This document shows positions 13,135 to 24,707 of a stretch of 64,000 nt of DNA, piece by piece. The position numbers and the translations under genes were made by a program. Within the stretch, counting starts at the first letter, position 1. The number at the start of each line of letters is the position of its first letter. The stretch is from Lactarius indigo (Eukaryota > Basidiomycota > Agaricomycetes > Russulales > Russulaceae): positions 558,001 to 622,000 of the forward strand of contig JAFKAC010000008.1 of assembly GCA_025766275.1 (NCBI GenBank). Reading direction: 5' to 3'. Under the pieces are notes generated by a model, which had not been told where the DNA came from, made no database searches, and worked only from the letters and a program-made list of their open reading frames with translations.

Positions 13135-14461
13135 TCACCAAACATAACACCCGATTTCAAGCGTCGACCTTTGGAGGTAATCCATCATCGCATCTGCTTG
13201 GAGGGTCTCTGGGGACGGTGAATATGAAGGAATAACGCACATATATGACACTTACTCAGAGTCCCATCACCGACTCCCAAGATTCGTATCAAGTCGTCGT
13301 CGTGAACAAGGGCCATGTCGCAATCTGGATTCTGCTGCACCGTCCACGTTAGAACAACGTGGTCACATAGTAAAAAATCTGCGGAACTCACTGTCGCGAT
13401 ATGTTCTAATAGTATGTGTAGAGGATCCCGGTACTTGTAACACTATATGAGGACTAGGAAGTCAAAAAGTGTAATCTTACCTCAGTGATGCTGGGTATCG
13501 GAACCAGTTCCATCTCCGGCTCGCGGTCATTCCCGCGTAGGTCTGGCTTGGGTTCCGCCGCTCCTTTGAGCCGCGGAATTATCCAGAGAAGACGTTTGAC
13601 ACGAAACCCTCGGATAAATAGGCATTGATTCTCAGGTAGGTTCTAAGAAAACACGTCAGAGTTTTCCACCATCTATTGCCAATTGCAATCTGCGTGCATA
13701 CCTCACCGCTTGGGCCATGACTCAGCACTGCTCCTTGAATGCGCTGGCTCAAAACTCGCCAATGAACAGTAGTGCCGGCACCAGGGGCCTGAACCTCTAG
13801 AGATACCCGCGAATCCGCCTGGTTCTCGTAGAAAGCAATATTAGACCAAGATCTTGTGCGGTGACACCCAGTGACTAAAACTATGTCCTCCATTTCTATC
13901 CCCATCCCATGCTGTTGCGAGAAAGTGAACCAGGAGTCGATATGCTTGATCATCCATGTACCAAAGTGGGCTGGAGAAAGAGTGTCCTCACGTCGGGCCA
14001 CCACTGGAAGGGACAAGGCGGCACCGAGCTTCCTTGTACACAAAAACGAAACTTCCGAGGAGTCTGGGGTTGGGGGGCTGGAGAAATGTCAGCGACACTG
14101 ACAAAATTTGGAATGTGTGATTTGATTACGCTGCAGCGAAGACCTCTGATCCGCCAGATTCCACGGTAACTCCGTACGAGCAGAAATTGTTAGGATTGAG
14201 GGTCCCGTGGTCAATGTGATCCGAAACGCTGAGCTGAAGGGGTTCATAAAGCTCTGGTACACCAAATCTTCGATGGGATTGATGGTTTGCCGGAAGAAGA
14301 ACATTGAATAGGCGGTGAAATTTGCCTTGGCGAATGAAACCGACGTCACCGACCTCAACAGGAGGGTACTGTTCTCCTGGGTCCGGTTCCCACAGGGCAT
14401 AACCGAAAGCAGGATGTGCTACTGCGAGTTGATCACGAAAAGTGTTATAGTAGTGTGTCAT
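13135..14461 (-). CDS. Uncharacterised basidiomycete protein (ALWEPDPG family)
   Basis: Exons 14461-14130, 14077-13702, 13642-13481, 13433-13392, 13334-13256 and 13196-13135 give 350 aa with clean GT-AG introns of 47-59 nt. Recognisable conserved stretches are FGYALWEPDPG, VGFIRQGKFHRLFN, CTRKLGAALSLPV, DIVLVTGCHRTRSWSNIAF, LFIRGFRVKRL and DCDMALVHDDDL. I recall this arrangement from many Agaricomycete proteins of unknown function. There is no signal peptide or membrane span. The frame extends nine bases further at its 5' end without a stop, but 14461 is the first ATG. The gene lies between the AKR and P450 copy 1; nothing ties it to metabolism. Confidence 0.75.
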
Positions 14462-14559
14462 TGGTGCCAATATTGGAGGTCCAAGTGTGTCGGGCGTCCG
14501 GGATAAAGCTCGATAAAGCCTATAATGATCACGAGTCCGCTTACTGTTGATATGCGAAT

Positions 14560-17262
14560 GGCTGTGAACTGCGCTGCCAACTCTCGCATCAAACCAAAGA
14601 AGAGCCCTGGGGTACCTGCTGTCTTGATGCCCTTATCTTATACTACTCTCCTCTGAGTCGCCCTGCTCAGTATGACTTGAACGATATGCAAGACAATATG
14701 TCTCCCAGTACAATAGTACGGTGGCAATACCTGTCCTGTGTGAGGAGTTGAACTGTGTTTGGTCATCTAGATTCTTTGAATTCCCCCGGCCGGGTTTCAA
14801 CTGAGCTCAGGGCTCAATAGTCGAACTTCAAATCTGATCCTGTGTAGATACAAACTAGTCAAGGCAAGGGGGATATGCGCGCTCCGTAGTTGCTTCTTGT
14901 CTCTATAAAACCCATTAAGTTGACCGAGTAGGTTGAGCCCAACTCCTGTGACAACATGGTCGATGAGTCTACCCTCGGCCTGTCATTCCTCGTTGCGTCC
15001 TTTTTCGTAGTCACTGTATTCGCTAGCTGGTACAGGAGGGATCCTTTAGTCAGCTCTACACGTTTCATCTTTCCCCTTTCGTTTCTGACTGACATTGGTG
15101 GTTTGCAGCTCGATGCTATTCCTACTGTCGGGTTTTCTGACCCGTTTCTCTCGTACTTTTCGGCTCTCCGTTTCCATCTTGATGGCGTTCCCATGCTCAA
15201 ATATGGGTATAAGAATGTAAACACTTTTGTCTTTTTAATACAGTAACCTTCCCCTGTGCCGAGCTGACCCTATCATCGGACACTCAGGCAAGACGAGGTT
15301 TGTTCAGGATTGCCACAATTCGGAGGTGGATGGTGCTAGCTTCGGATCTCGATCTGGTCGAAGATGTCAGGAAGGCTCCAGATGATGTCTTGTCTATGAG
15401 AGCAACAGCGGCAGAGGTGTGCATACTCGCTGGGATGGTTGCTGGGATGGTCGACTCATTCATCACGACTGTGTCAGCTCATTCAGCTCGAATATACACT
15501 GGGCCTATTAGAGACGGATAGAGACTATCACACGGACGTGATACGTTCGAAATTGACACGGAACATCGCGGTCACTTTCAGAGATGTCCGTGACGAACTC
15601 ATCAGCTCTTTTGATGCTTTCATCCCTGTGCATGGTGATGGTGCGTGGCAAATTCATATTTGAAACGGCGACCCCTTGAACACATGCGGGCCGCAGATTG
15701 GGTCAAAGTTTCCGTTCTAGAAACGATACAACGTGTGGTTTGTGCGACCTCGAATCGTGTATTTGTCGGACCTTCGCTGTGTGCGTGAAAAACTCTCCGA
15801 TTCATTCATTCAGTCAATACGTTACTCTATGTTGATCAGTGTCTCATAGGTCGGGATCAAGGCTATCTGACTCTGAATTTGAACTTCGCAGTCAATGTTA
15901 TGAAATTTGGGACAATTATCGGCATGTTCCCGAAACCTCTCAAGCTGTATGTTGCTATGTCTTGTCGTGACTCCATATCATTGAGCTTGAGTCAGGATCG
16001 CCGCGCACCTTCTATCTAATATTCCATCACAAATCCGACAGGGAATGGAGTACATCAAGCCTATGGTCAAGGAGCGTTTTGCTGGAATGGAAGTGTTTGG
16101 GAAAGATTGGGACGACAAACCGGTTCGCCAATCCGCATCCGAGTCGTCCAATGCTAATGTTGTGATTTGTAGAATGACATGCTCATGTGGCTCATGGACG
16201 AAGCGAAAGGGGAGGAAAGATCCCTTGAAAATCTTGCACTGCGAATGCTCGTGGTCAACTTTACAGCTATTCACACAACCTCTCGTGTGAGCCACACCGA
16301 CCTCTTCATAAGCCACTAATCTCGAGTATATCCAGGCGTTTACGATTGTGTTTTATCGTCTTCTATCCAACACAGAATATATTGAACCGCTCTGGCACGA
16401 TGTCGAGACTGCAGCAGCAGAGGAAGGTTGGACCAAGGCCGCGATGGATAAGATGCACAAGATCGATAGTTTCTTACGAGAGTCCCAGTGTGTCGATACC
16501 ATCTGCCCGTTGGACCCCCCTAACTGAATCTCAATTACCGATGCACTGCTTCCTGTTTCTTCCAGTGTCGATGGGCCGTATCGCATTACGTCCATTCACA
16601 TTTTCCAATGGAGTCACTGTTCCTGCGGGTACGCTGGTCGCCGTCCCGTCTGCTGCTGTCCAAATGGATAGAGAAATTTACCCAAACGCTGAGGAGTTTG
16701 ACGGGTTCCGGTTCATGAAGCTCCGTAAGCGCGATGGAGTCGCTGTGGCAGGGTACCAAGCAGTTTCTACGTCCGCAGAGTACCTCCCTTTCGGATATGG
16801 GCGACATGCTTGGTGAGTTTTATTATTTTCATTTATACCTTGAGCTGTCGTGTTGGCCCCGTCGCAGTCACTCATATCCCTCTATCAGTCCTGGTCGGTT
16901 CTTCGCCGTCAACGAGCTCAAGGCTTTACTTGCACACGTCATTGTAACGTATGACATCAAATTCGAGGAGGGAAAACAGGCCCCACGCGGCTTTATCATT
17001 AATGGGATACGCATCCCGGGGAAGGCAAACGCGATCATGTTTAGGAAGCGCCAAAAATGAATTTTCGTATCTTTTGGTACATACGATCAAGCTACACCTT
17101 TTGCATATCTATCTATGTTACTCCCATTACTATGTAGTTTGGAAGAATAGGCAGTGCTTCAGGCTTATAGTACCGTGACCTCTTGCTTCGAGGTCTGTTC
17201 ACATTTTCTATACTCAGAGTGAAGTCATCATTCGATTCGAGTTGTCAACTACCTCATAGATT
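14560..17262 (+). repeat. Segmental duplication, copy 1: P450 plus flanks
   Basis: About 2.7 kb, including roughly 400 bp upstream of the P450 start and about 200 bp downstream of its stop, recurs at 36349-39005. Both boundaries fall outside the coding sequence, so the promoter was copied with the gene. Confidence 0.85.
14956..17060 (+). CDS. Cytochrome P450 monooxygenase, copy 1
   Basis: Eleven exons: 14956-15048, 15109-15216, 15288-15416, 15487-15640, 15697-15780, 15850-15946, 15996-16122, 16173-16286, 16336-16504, 16566-16812 and 16889-17060; 497 aa. An N-terminal hydrophobic anchor (LSFLVASFFVVTVF) places it on the ER membrane. The heme-binding loop reads FGYGRHA|CPGRFF, with an intron just before the axial Cys, and the meander region lies in NAEEFDGFRF. 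It resembles basidiomycete P450s of secondary metabolism; the CYP family was not assigned. Two oddities: the exon 9 donor is GC (T|gcccgt) where copy 2 has GT, and the ERR-side motif reads ESQCVD instead of ESQRFD. Both may weaken this copy. Confidence 0.85.
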
Positions 17263-17269
17263 TACTAAT

Positions 17270-17368
17270 ACTGAATCACTTTGGTGTGGGTATTATACTG
17301 TGGTCACTGCCGGCGCGCGGTCTCCTGACCCGTCCCTTCAAAACTGACGGGGTAGCACGGATCTGTAC
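17270..17368 (+). pseudogene. Aldo/keto reductase copy 2, left fragment
   Basis: These 99 bp match the AKR exon 6 stretch coding [20 protein letters not shown] and the next intron bases (10712-10812 of copy 1). The match ends exactly at GTAC, where the 15-kb transposon begins. It resumes at 32642 on the other side. The fragment starts directly after the 3' flank of P450 copy 1. Confidence 0.85.
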
Positions 17369-17382
17369 ATCGGGAAAAACCT
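17369..17382 (+). repeat. Left terminal inverted repeat of the Plavaka element
   Basis: ATCGGGAAAAACCT, the reverse complement of 32628-32641; preceded by the GTAC target duplication. Confidence 0.85.
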
Positions 17383-17791
17383 ACTTCGTTAATTTTCGAT
17401 AATTTCAATACGCTGTCGATAACTTATAGCTAGCCGACATTATCATTATATTTGCGCGACCCCCTGATAGTTTGTCGATAATTTTGATTAAAATGATTTG
17501 GCATTTGCAGCTAAGTTACCGATAATTGTTGAAGACGCTACTACTAACTATCAGCTAACTGAACAATAACTATCAGCTAACCGAACGATGACTACGATCA
17601 AATTGACGAAAAAAGTCCGGGATATGTTTTTTTTTTGAGGGGGTTATAAAAAATAAAATGACGAGATATTCCCGGGTATAGAGCCCACTGTTGACTGGCA
17701 CAGAAGTTAGAACATTCGAAATACAAAAAGGAGAACGTACAGTGAGTCTGATTGGGATCAGACGATTGATTGTTGAAATCACATCATGCGC

Positions 17792-20014
17792 TTAGTCTTC
17801 AAGATCTTCGAAGTCAAGTGCCGCAATTGGCACACTGGAGCCAACACCAACATCGACAGCAGCGCTATCGCAGTCGCTTACTCAGTACCATGTTAGGATA
17901 GACAAAGACGAACTCACCTTGCCTGGGTATATATTTCACTCATCATGGCACGGAACGCACCACTGCGCCTCTCCTTGATTTGATGCAGTGTGTTGATATG
18001 GCCATTATAAACATCCAAGTACGCCGAGGCCGAGAACTCTGTGACTTGCTGTTCACCCGTACGCCACTCATATAGAGTTGCATAGAGCTAATAGATTTGG
18101 TTAGCTTACTCATGTACATACTGTAGACAGAACTCACCGCTGTCGCAACCAATGCAACCATTGGGATTGGAACTTCACGCCGGTTTTCCCGATCACCACT
18201 CTCTGTGTATGCAAAGAAATGGGGAAAACGTGCCGCAAAGGATGTATTTCCTCCAGTGAAATACAGCTCCCGGATCACTGTGATGATCCGGTCATTCCGA
18301 TATGGCCGTGTTCGCCTCTCGAGTCTGCGAGTCGCCCTAGGCTGACTAAATGTTAGCTAGAGTCAGCTTGAAGGACCAAACTTACCAGTCCCACCGTCGG
18401 AAAAGTGTAGTTGTAGTTTGAGAGTTGATGTCGGACACTTTCGATGATCTCCTCACGCGAAGCCATGGCCAAAAAGGTCGGCAATGTGATGGCATTGCAC
18501 CGTTCTCTAACCTCGGCCCTGAAAAGGGAGATGCGAGCGCGTGGCTTCAAACAGTGAGGGTGAGGTCATCACCGGCAACAAGATACGCTAACACTTACCA
18601 AAGGTATAATCCTCGCCAAGTACTCGTCGTCTTCCATAAGACGCTTATAGAGCATCGATGCTACCGGGCCATACGAATACGCGGCAGAAATAAGAGCATC
18701 ACGAATAAATGTAAAAGCACGATTCAGGTTGGGGAATGCGTCATTGAACAGCATTGCTGCCCGAACGTTTTCGATAGCTTCTTGAATAACTGCGCGTATA
18801 AGGGGACGCTGTGCAGTGAGCATAAGTCTTGTTGAACCCGGAGCAAAAGAAAGGTCAGTATTCGAGGGCCACGTAGACTCGGATACAGCTGTAATGCTGT
18901 CCTGGGCCTGGCGAACACTCGGTGGAACTATGGCTGCTATTATTAAGATGAGTCAGAGAGATATAAGATACGACAAAATAACTCACCTGATGTTGATGTG
19001 CGCGGCGCCGATGTGCACGACACCGATATGCGCGGCACTGAGGTAGGTGGCGGCGATGTAGAGCCAGGTAACACGGTTGTGGGCGCTGTCGACAGCGTGG
19101 CGCCATGCCCGAGTGACATGTCAGTGGTCAAAACCCGGGGGGCCCTGGCCCGAGTGTACCTACCGATGGCCACGGAGGCACTTGTGGTTCCCGAACCTTG
19201 CCAGGTGGGTCTCTACAAGTGTGGTTAGGAATGGACAATTCAAAGTGGGACCACAAACTCACCTCGTTTGCCGTCGCCCCAGAGGGTCCAGCACGCGGTC
19301 CCTGGGTATGATCTACCGCTGAGTCATCGATCCAGTCGTCTTCGTTTTCAGACTGGGGATCATCGGCGCTGGGATCCACGGGAGTATCGAGAGTATCAGT
19401 GGTGAGCTGGGAGATGGAGGAGAGACCGTAGTAGCCAGGGTAGAAAGACGTCGCTGGAAGAAAACCCGAAGTAAACAATCAACAAACAAACAAATGAAAA
19501 CAATTCGTAAGCAGTCATCTTACTTCGTCGCAACGCGGGCTGCTTTCCCTTGCCACCCCCACTGCCCTCACCCTCAGGGGCTCTCTCAGGCTCTCTCTCA
19601 GGCTCGGCTTGCGCATCTTCGTTTGTCAATTTGAGCTGCATTGGGTGACTATCGGCTGGGCCTTTGGACATTTGGTAAGTAAATCACTCTTGATCTATGT
19701 GGCTCTTACTTACCCTTGCCCTTGTCGCCATCTCGTGCCCTTTTGGGAGGGCTGGGCTGGACTTCTGAAGTGGCAGGGATGTCGGGATTGTCATGGGGAA
19801 AGGTACGTTTCCCATTTCCTGATTATAGTGTGAGCTGTGTCTAACTTGAGGTTTCGGACGTACCATTCAGGACACCTTGAGGTTGGGTCTGGTTGTCGAC
19901 CCCTTGACCACCGATGGCATTCGCCTGAGTCGATGTATTTTCACCTGTAGCACCTTCTAATAAAGCCTGGTTTCTCTGTGACCCCCTCGTTGACTGACGC
20001 GTGCGACGTGCCAT
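17792..20014 (-). CDS. DUF6532 domain protein carried inside the transposon
   Basis: Ten exons: 20014-19864, 19764-19714, 19661-19524, 19453-19263, 19212-18987, 18936-18599, 18544-18386, 18341-18138, 18087-17918 and 17876-17792; 570 aa. The N-terminal half is low complexity, charged, and Pro/Ser/Thr rich. The C-terminal half carries the DUF6532 pattern I recognise from basidiomycetes: AFTFIRDALISAAYSYGP, RISLFRAEVRERC, IRELYFTGGNTSFAARFP, VPIPMVALVATA, EWRTGEQQVTEFSASAYL, NGHINTLHQIKERRSGAF. Its function is unknown. It lies wholly between the left TIR and the transposase, on the opposite strand, so it moves with the element. The frame is intact, which suggests maintained function or recent insertion. 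Confidence 0.8.
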
Positions 20015-20281
20015 CAAGAATTGGTTGAGACGGATAAAGAACGGAAAGAGGGGAATAAATGTGTAGAACAAATAAGGAACGAAAGGAATGGGAGTGCGTA
20101 TAATTGTTAAAATGAGTGTGCGGTTCACGCAGATGGGGTGTCTTTGACTTAGACCTGCCCCGACAGTTCTGCGAAGGTCTTACGAAGGAATGAAAAGTTG
20201 CAACGAAAAATGATGTCGTTTATTGAGCATACTCTACGCCTTATATACCTCGAGTGTAGGTAAGAGTGGTGTGGTCTAAGA

Positions 20282-20540
20282 TGCCAAGTCGAATTACGAG
20301 AGGGAAGGTAGCGCGAGTGGGGGGAAGTAAGTAAGGAAGGTGTCGGTAGCAACAGAGTCCGAGAGTCAGAGGGGTGAGGATATCGTACATGAGCAAGTCC
20401 TGAGGTTGACGGTGTCGAATTTTGAGAGGGAAGGTGGCGCGGGTAGGGGAAGGTAAGTAAGGAAGGATGAGGGTCGATAGCGACAAAGTCCGAAAGTCAG
20501 AGGGGTGAGATCACCTTACGCGAGTAGACCCCGAGGTTGG
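20282..20540. repeat. Tandem direct repeat, about 126-bp unit, two copies plus a partial third
   Basis: The stretch from about 20282 (GAGAGGGAAGGTAGCGCGAG... GTCAGAGGGGTGAG) recurs from about 20410 with small changes. The start of a third copy (CCGAGGTTGGCGGTGTTGAA) follows. It lies between the DUF6532 and transposase genes of the element. Confidence 0.7.
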
Positions 20541-20827
20541 CGGTGTTGAACTAAGCGGAACAGCAATGAAACGGGGTATGTAGGTAGCAAAAGTAAAGTA
20601 AACGGCATGTATCTTGGTTGTAGTCCGAAAGGAACGCGAGGAGAAGGAGCGAGATATGGCCATAAAGGCGGCACGAGTTGGTATCGATGAGGCACAGCCA
20701 GCGGAGGTGACGCGAGTTGGTCACGACGGGGCGCACTGATAGAAGATGAGGGTGAGTTTTTGAGATCTGAGAAAAGAAAAGTCAGGCGTACCTTTTTCCG
20801 AAACAATCAGCATAGCTCCTGGGCCTA

Positions 20828-21019
20828 TCACCGGCCGAAGGTGTATGCATTCACAATATTACAGGGCCGAGAAAAGGTGAGGTATAGGAAGGCTCGCAAC
20901 GCTGGGAATGGAAGGTAATAAGTTTTGAGGCGAGACCCTTGACGACGCTTTGGGCGAGTCGCCTTCGGGTATGGTGAAGGTGGACGAGGAGGGCCATCAG
21001 CGTCGGAGTAGTTGGGCAT
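20828..21019 (-). CDS. Small ORF or first exon inside the transposon, function unknown
   Basis: A 63-aa minus-strand ORF starting MPNYSDADGPPRPPSPYPK, divergent from the transposase start at 21302. Its Pro-rich, basic opening resembles a first exon of element-borne genes. I could not join it to a convincing second exon. Confidence 0.3.
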   Translation of the reverse strand: MPNYSDADGPPRPPSPYPKATRPKRRQGSRLKTYYLPFPALRAFLYLTFSRPCNIVNAYTFGR

Positions 21020-21301
21020 TTTGGCGAAGGGGAAGGAACGACTGAGGTTGAGACGAGATGATGGAGGAAGGAAAGAAAAGAATGTTGTGTACATCGAGGC
21101 GAGCGATGGGAAATTTTGATGAAACGCGAGGACCGCAGATCTTCCCAGAAAGAGAGCCGAGTCACGTGTCAGACCGAAGACTCTGAAACGACCAAGAGTT
21201 TTCGTCATTTTGCTCACAAGGGCCGCAAGGGCCGCGGCACCCATACAATTCGGACCGGCTCATCGCTGACTCATCGCATTCGTTCTTCTTTGTCTCCCAC
21301 C

Positions 21302-24300
21302 ATGAGCACTTCGTTTGTCCGCTGTACTGGCTGCGGTAGAAATTTTACCCCTCAAGGTCATTCTCAACATGTCACCAGGACTCGGCGGGTGGGGTGTCGT
21401 ATTATGGAACAATCGGAGCATCAACGGATGGCATCTCGATTGGACCCTCAAGCCATGTCTTCAGTGGTGCCAAACCATGTTTCAAGGCCGTGCGACTCCA
21501 CTAGTTCAAGACTTGGTAGTGGATACCATTCAGAATCCGAAGCTCTTTCGGCTGACGAGAATGCCTTGGCAACACATGAGGCTTCTAGTGCCGTGACACC
21601 GGATGAAGGTAAGTCTCCACTTTGCCACGAGTCGTACTAATACAAACATGCTAGATGGTGACGAAATTGTGGCAGAGGATTTGGCTGACACAGAGGATAC
21701 TAACGCGTTCGACATTTTAGCTAGGGACGTCAACTTCTCATCTTTGGCCAGTTCAAATCCGGAACCTCCTGATGCGACCCTGTCGTCAGCACCGCCCCCA
21801 GAAGGTTACGTCGTGACTGGAACAGAGTCATCCCATCCAGGTGTGTTGATTATCGATCGGTTTCCTCACGGATCTCCAGGCGCACCAGTTCCTAGTGTCA
21901 ATCAAGGGTTGTCCGCGTATGAGGTGATGCGCAATGCGCTTGGAGACGCAGCGTGGGCACCATTTCGATCTCAGTGCGATTGGGAGGTCGCGTGTTGGGC
22001 CAAGATGCGTGGGCCATCGTCTTCAGCAGTAACAGAATTACTCGCGATTCCTGAGGTACGGATCTCGTCATACGATTTTCTATCGCACAACTGAGTGTCC
22101 TAAGGTCGTCGAAAGGCTCGGTTTGTCGTACAGCACCAGCAATGAGCTGAACAGCATCATCGACAAGTTGCCGGGCCCTCCCCCCTTCAAGAGCGACGTC
22201 CTTGAAGTAGGGGGGGAACACCTACAATTTCACCATCGCGATATCATACTTTGTATCCAAGCACTCTTCGGGAAGCCTGAGTTCGCACGAGATCTTGTAT
22301 TCGCTCCAGAGCGACACTATGCCGACGCTGAGCGGATATGTCGAGTCTACAGCGAGATGCATACCGGGGACTGGTGGTGGTCCGTACAGGTGCGTGGCTG
22401 AGCCCTTTGTTGAATGCAGGTACTCACTGGTATTCTAGACCTCTCTCGAATCGATTCAACCCGGCGCGACAGTAGTTCCCGTCATTATCTCCTCTGACAA
22501 GACACAACTTACGCTCTTCCGCGGGAAGAGCGCGTATCCGATCTACCTCACAATTGGCAATATACCCAAGGACATCCGCCGAAAACCATCTAGGGGAGCC
22601 CAAATGTTGATCGGTTACATTCCGTCAACGCGACTAGAGGGTATAGGGAACAAGGCAGCCCGGCGCCGTGCTCTCGCTAACCTGTTTCACGCGTGCATGG
22701 ACAAGGTACTAAGTCCAATCCATTCGTATGGAGAGGATGGCATTGTGATGATGAGCGGTGATGGCACCTGGCGGCGGTGCCATCCTATTTTTGCTGCCTT
22801 TGTTGGCGACTACCCTGAGCAGACGCTCGTGACATGTACTTACAATGGCCGCTGTCCCAAATGTACTGTTCCTCGTGGTCGACTTGGCGAGTTCCTTCGA
22901 TTCCCAGCCCGAGATCTCACAAATGCATTTGACACCTTTCTTTTGGCGGACGAAAACACGTCCGGTTTTCACGCGGCTTGTCGTGAAGCTGGTCTCAAGC
23001 CCATATACCACCCATTTTGGCAACACCTCCCACTCGCAAACATCTACATTTCGATCACTCCGGATGTGCTTCACCAGTTGCTCCAGGGTGTCTTGAAGCA
23101 CCTCGTATCGTGGCTCACCAGTTCAGTTATATTCGGTGCAAGGGAGATCGACGCGCGGTGCCGATGCTTACCACCAAATCATCACATCACGCTCTTCCCA
23201 AAGGGCATTACCGGTCTCTCGCGCATTTCAGGGAAAGAGCACAAAGCGATGTGCCGAATTCTGATCGGCCTCATTGTTGACATTTCTCTTCCAGGTGGGC
23301 GGGTGCCGTCGCGTGTGGTTAGAGCCACCCGCGCACTCCTCGACTTCATTTATCTCGCGCAGTTTCCGTCCCATACAGCACAGACACTCCAACGCCTCGA
23401 GGACTCCCTCGCAACTTTCCATCAAAATAAAGATATTTTTGTTGACGTTGGCGTATGCGAGAATTTCAACATCCCCAAACTCCATAGCCTCCTTCATTAC
23501 GGCCATTCTATCACTTTATTTGGCACTACTGACAATTACAACACGGAGCAAACGGAGCGCCTGCACATCGATTTCACCAAGGACGCATACCGTGCAACAA
23601 ATCGGAAAGATGAATACCCTCAAATGACAGCATGGGTGGAACGCCGCGAGAAGGTACAGGCCCACATAACGTACGTCGAGTGGCGGCAGCGAAACCATAC
23701 CGCACCCGTTGGGCACCTACAAAGCAGTCGTTTTCTCAAGATGGCACAACATCCGACCTTCAAGGCCGTGTCATTTGAAGACCTCGCTGAAAGATATGGC
23801 GCTGTGGATTTCCAAGACTGCCTTGCCGACTTCATCGCTCAGCTCAATCACCCTGGGGCTTCTGCGGCAGTGCTACGCGCTCGAGCTGCTGACACTCTGC
23901 TACCATTCCGAACAGTTCCGGTATTTCACAGAATCAAATTCACATCAAGCGGCAGCTCTGGCAACTCCGAAGTTGTCGATAGCGTGGTTGTTCGACCGGA
24001 GCAAAACGATGCACGTGGGCGCACCATACCATCACGGTTTGACACCGTACTTGTCCGCGGTAGACATGAAGACGTCATGCACGGAAATCACGGTGAGTTT
24101 CAACCCTAACTCGATCGTTGCATGCACCTAATCATTCTCAGGTAACCGGATTGCGCAAGTTCGCGTAGTCTTCCAACTCCCTGACAGGGTTATCCCCAAC
24201 TTATTTTCATCATCCGACACCACTATTCCATCGTATCTTGCTTATGTGGAGTGGTTTTCTCCGCTGTCAGCTACACCAGACAACAACAACCTGATGTATA

Positions 24301-24539
24301 AGGTATCGAGGTTGATACATCAGGATCGCCGGCGTGCCGCGATCATCCCCGTTGAAAGTGTCCTTTGCAGTGTGCATCTCCTTCCCTGCCTCACCGGGCC
24401 AGTCGGCCCCCATAATTGTAATAGTTTCTCGGTACTAGATCAGTGTAGTACTTTTTATGTGAATCCGTTCAGTGACAGGTACATTTATCTTAAGTTGTTT
24501 TTTTTTTTTTTTTTTTTTTTGGAGGGCGCTCTATATTAG
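21302..24539 (+). CDS. Plavaka-family transposase
   Basis: Exons 21302-21608, 21655-22055, 22105-22389, 22439-24092 and 24142-24539 give 1014 aa, in the usual size range of this family. A Cys/His-rich N-terminal motif (CTGCGRNFTPQGHSQHVTR) resembles a DNA-binding zinc finger. The core has Plavaka landmarks: DKTQLTLFRGKSAYP, CTYNGRCPKC, ITPDVLHQLLQGVLKH, ISGKEHKAMCRILIG, FNIPKLHSLLHY, DNYNTEQTERLHIDFTKDAYRA. It would cut and join the ends of the surrounding element. Oddity: a LINE inserted at the last codons. Before insertion the protein ended K-L-L-stop; now it reads K-L, seven Phe from the poly(T), then LEGALY and a stop inside LINE sequence. The catalytic core is untouched. Confidence 0.88.
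24485..24499. repeat. Left 15-bp target-site duplication of the nested LINE
   Basis: TTATCTTAAGTTGTT, identical to 32506-32520. The two copies bracket the LINE and its 3' poly(T) (plus-strand view). Confidence 0.92.
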
Positions 24540-24707
24540 GAAACCTCATACTAGCTAGGCTAAAGTAGGAAGTTTCCGTATCTAGGTGTTAGGCAGCGGG
24601 AGATTGTAGGTATCAACCCTACCTAACGCGCGGAAGCCGGGCCGGGGCCCAGATGTGAGGGAAAATACGAATTAATGTACACCCCTGGTGTAGGGGTAGT
24701 GTGGGAC

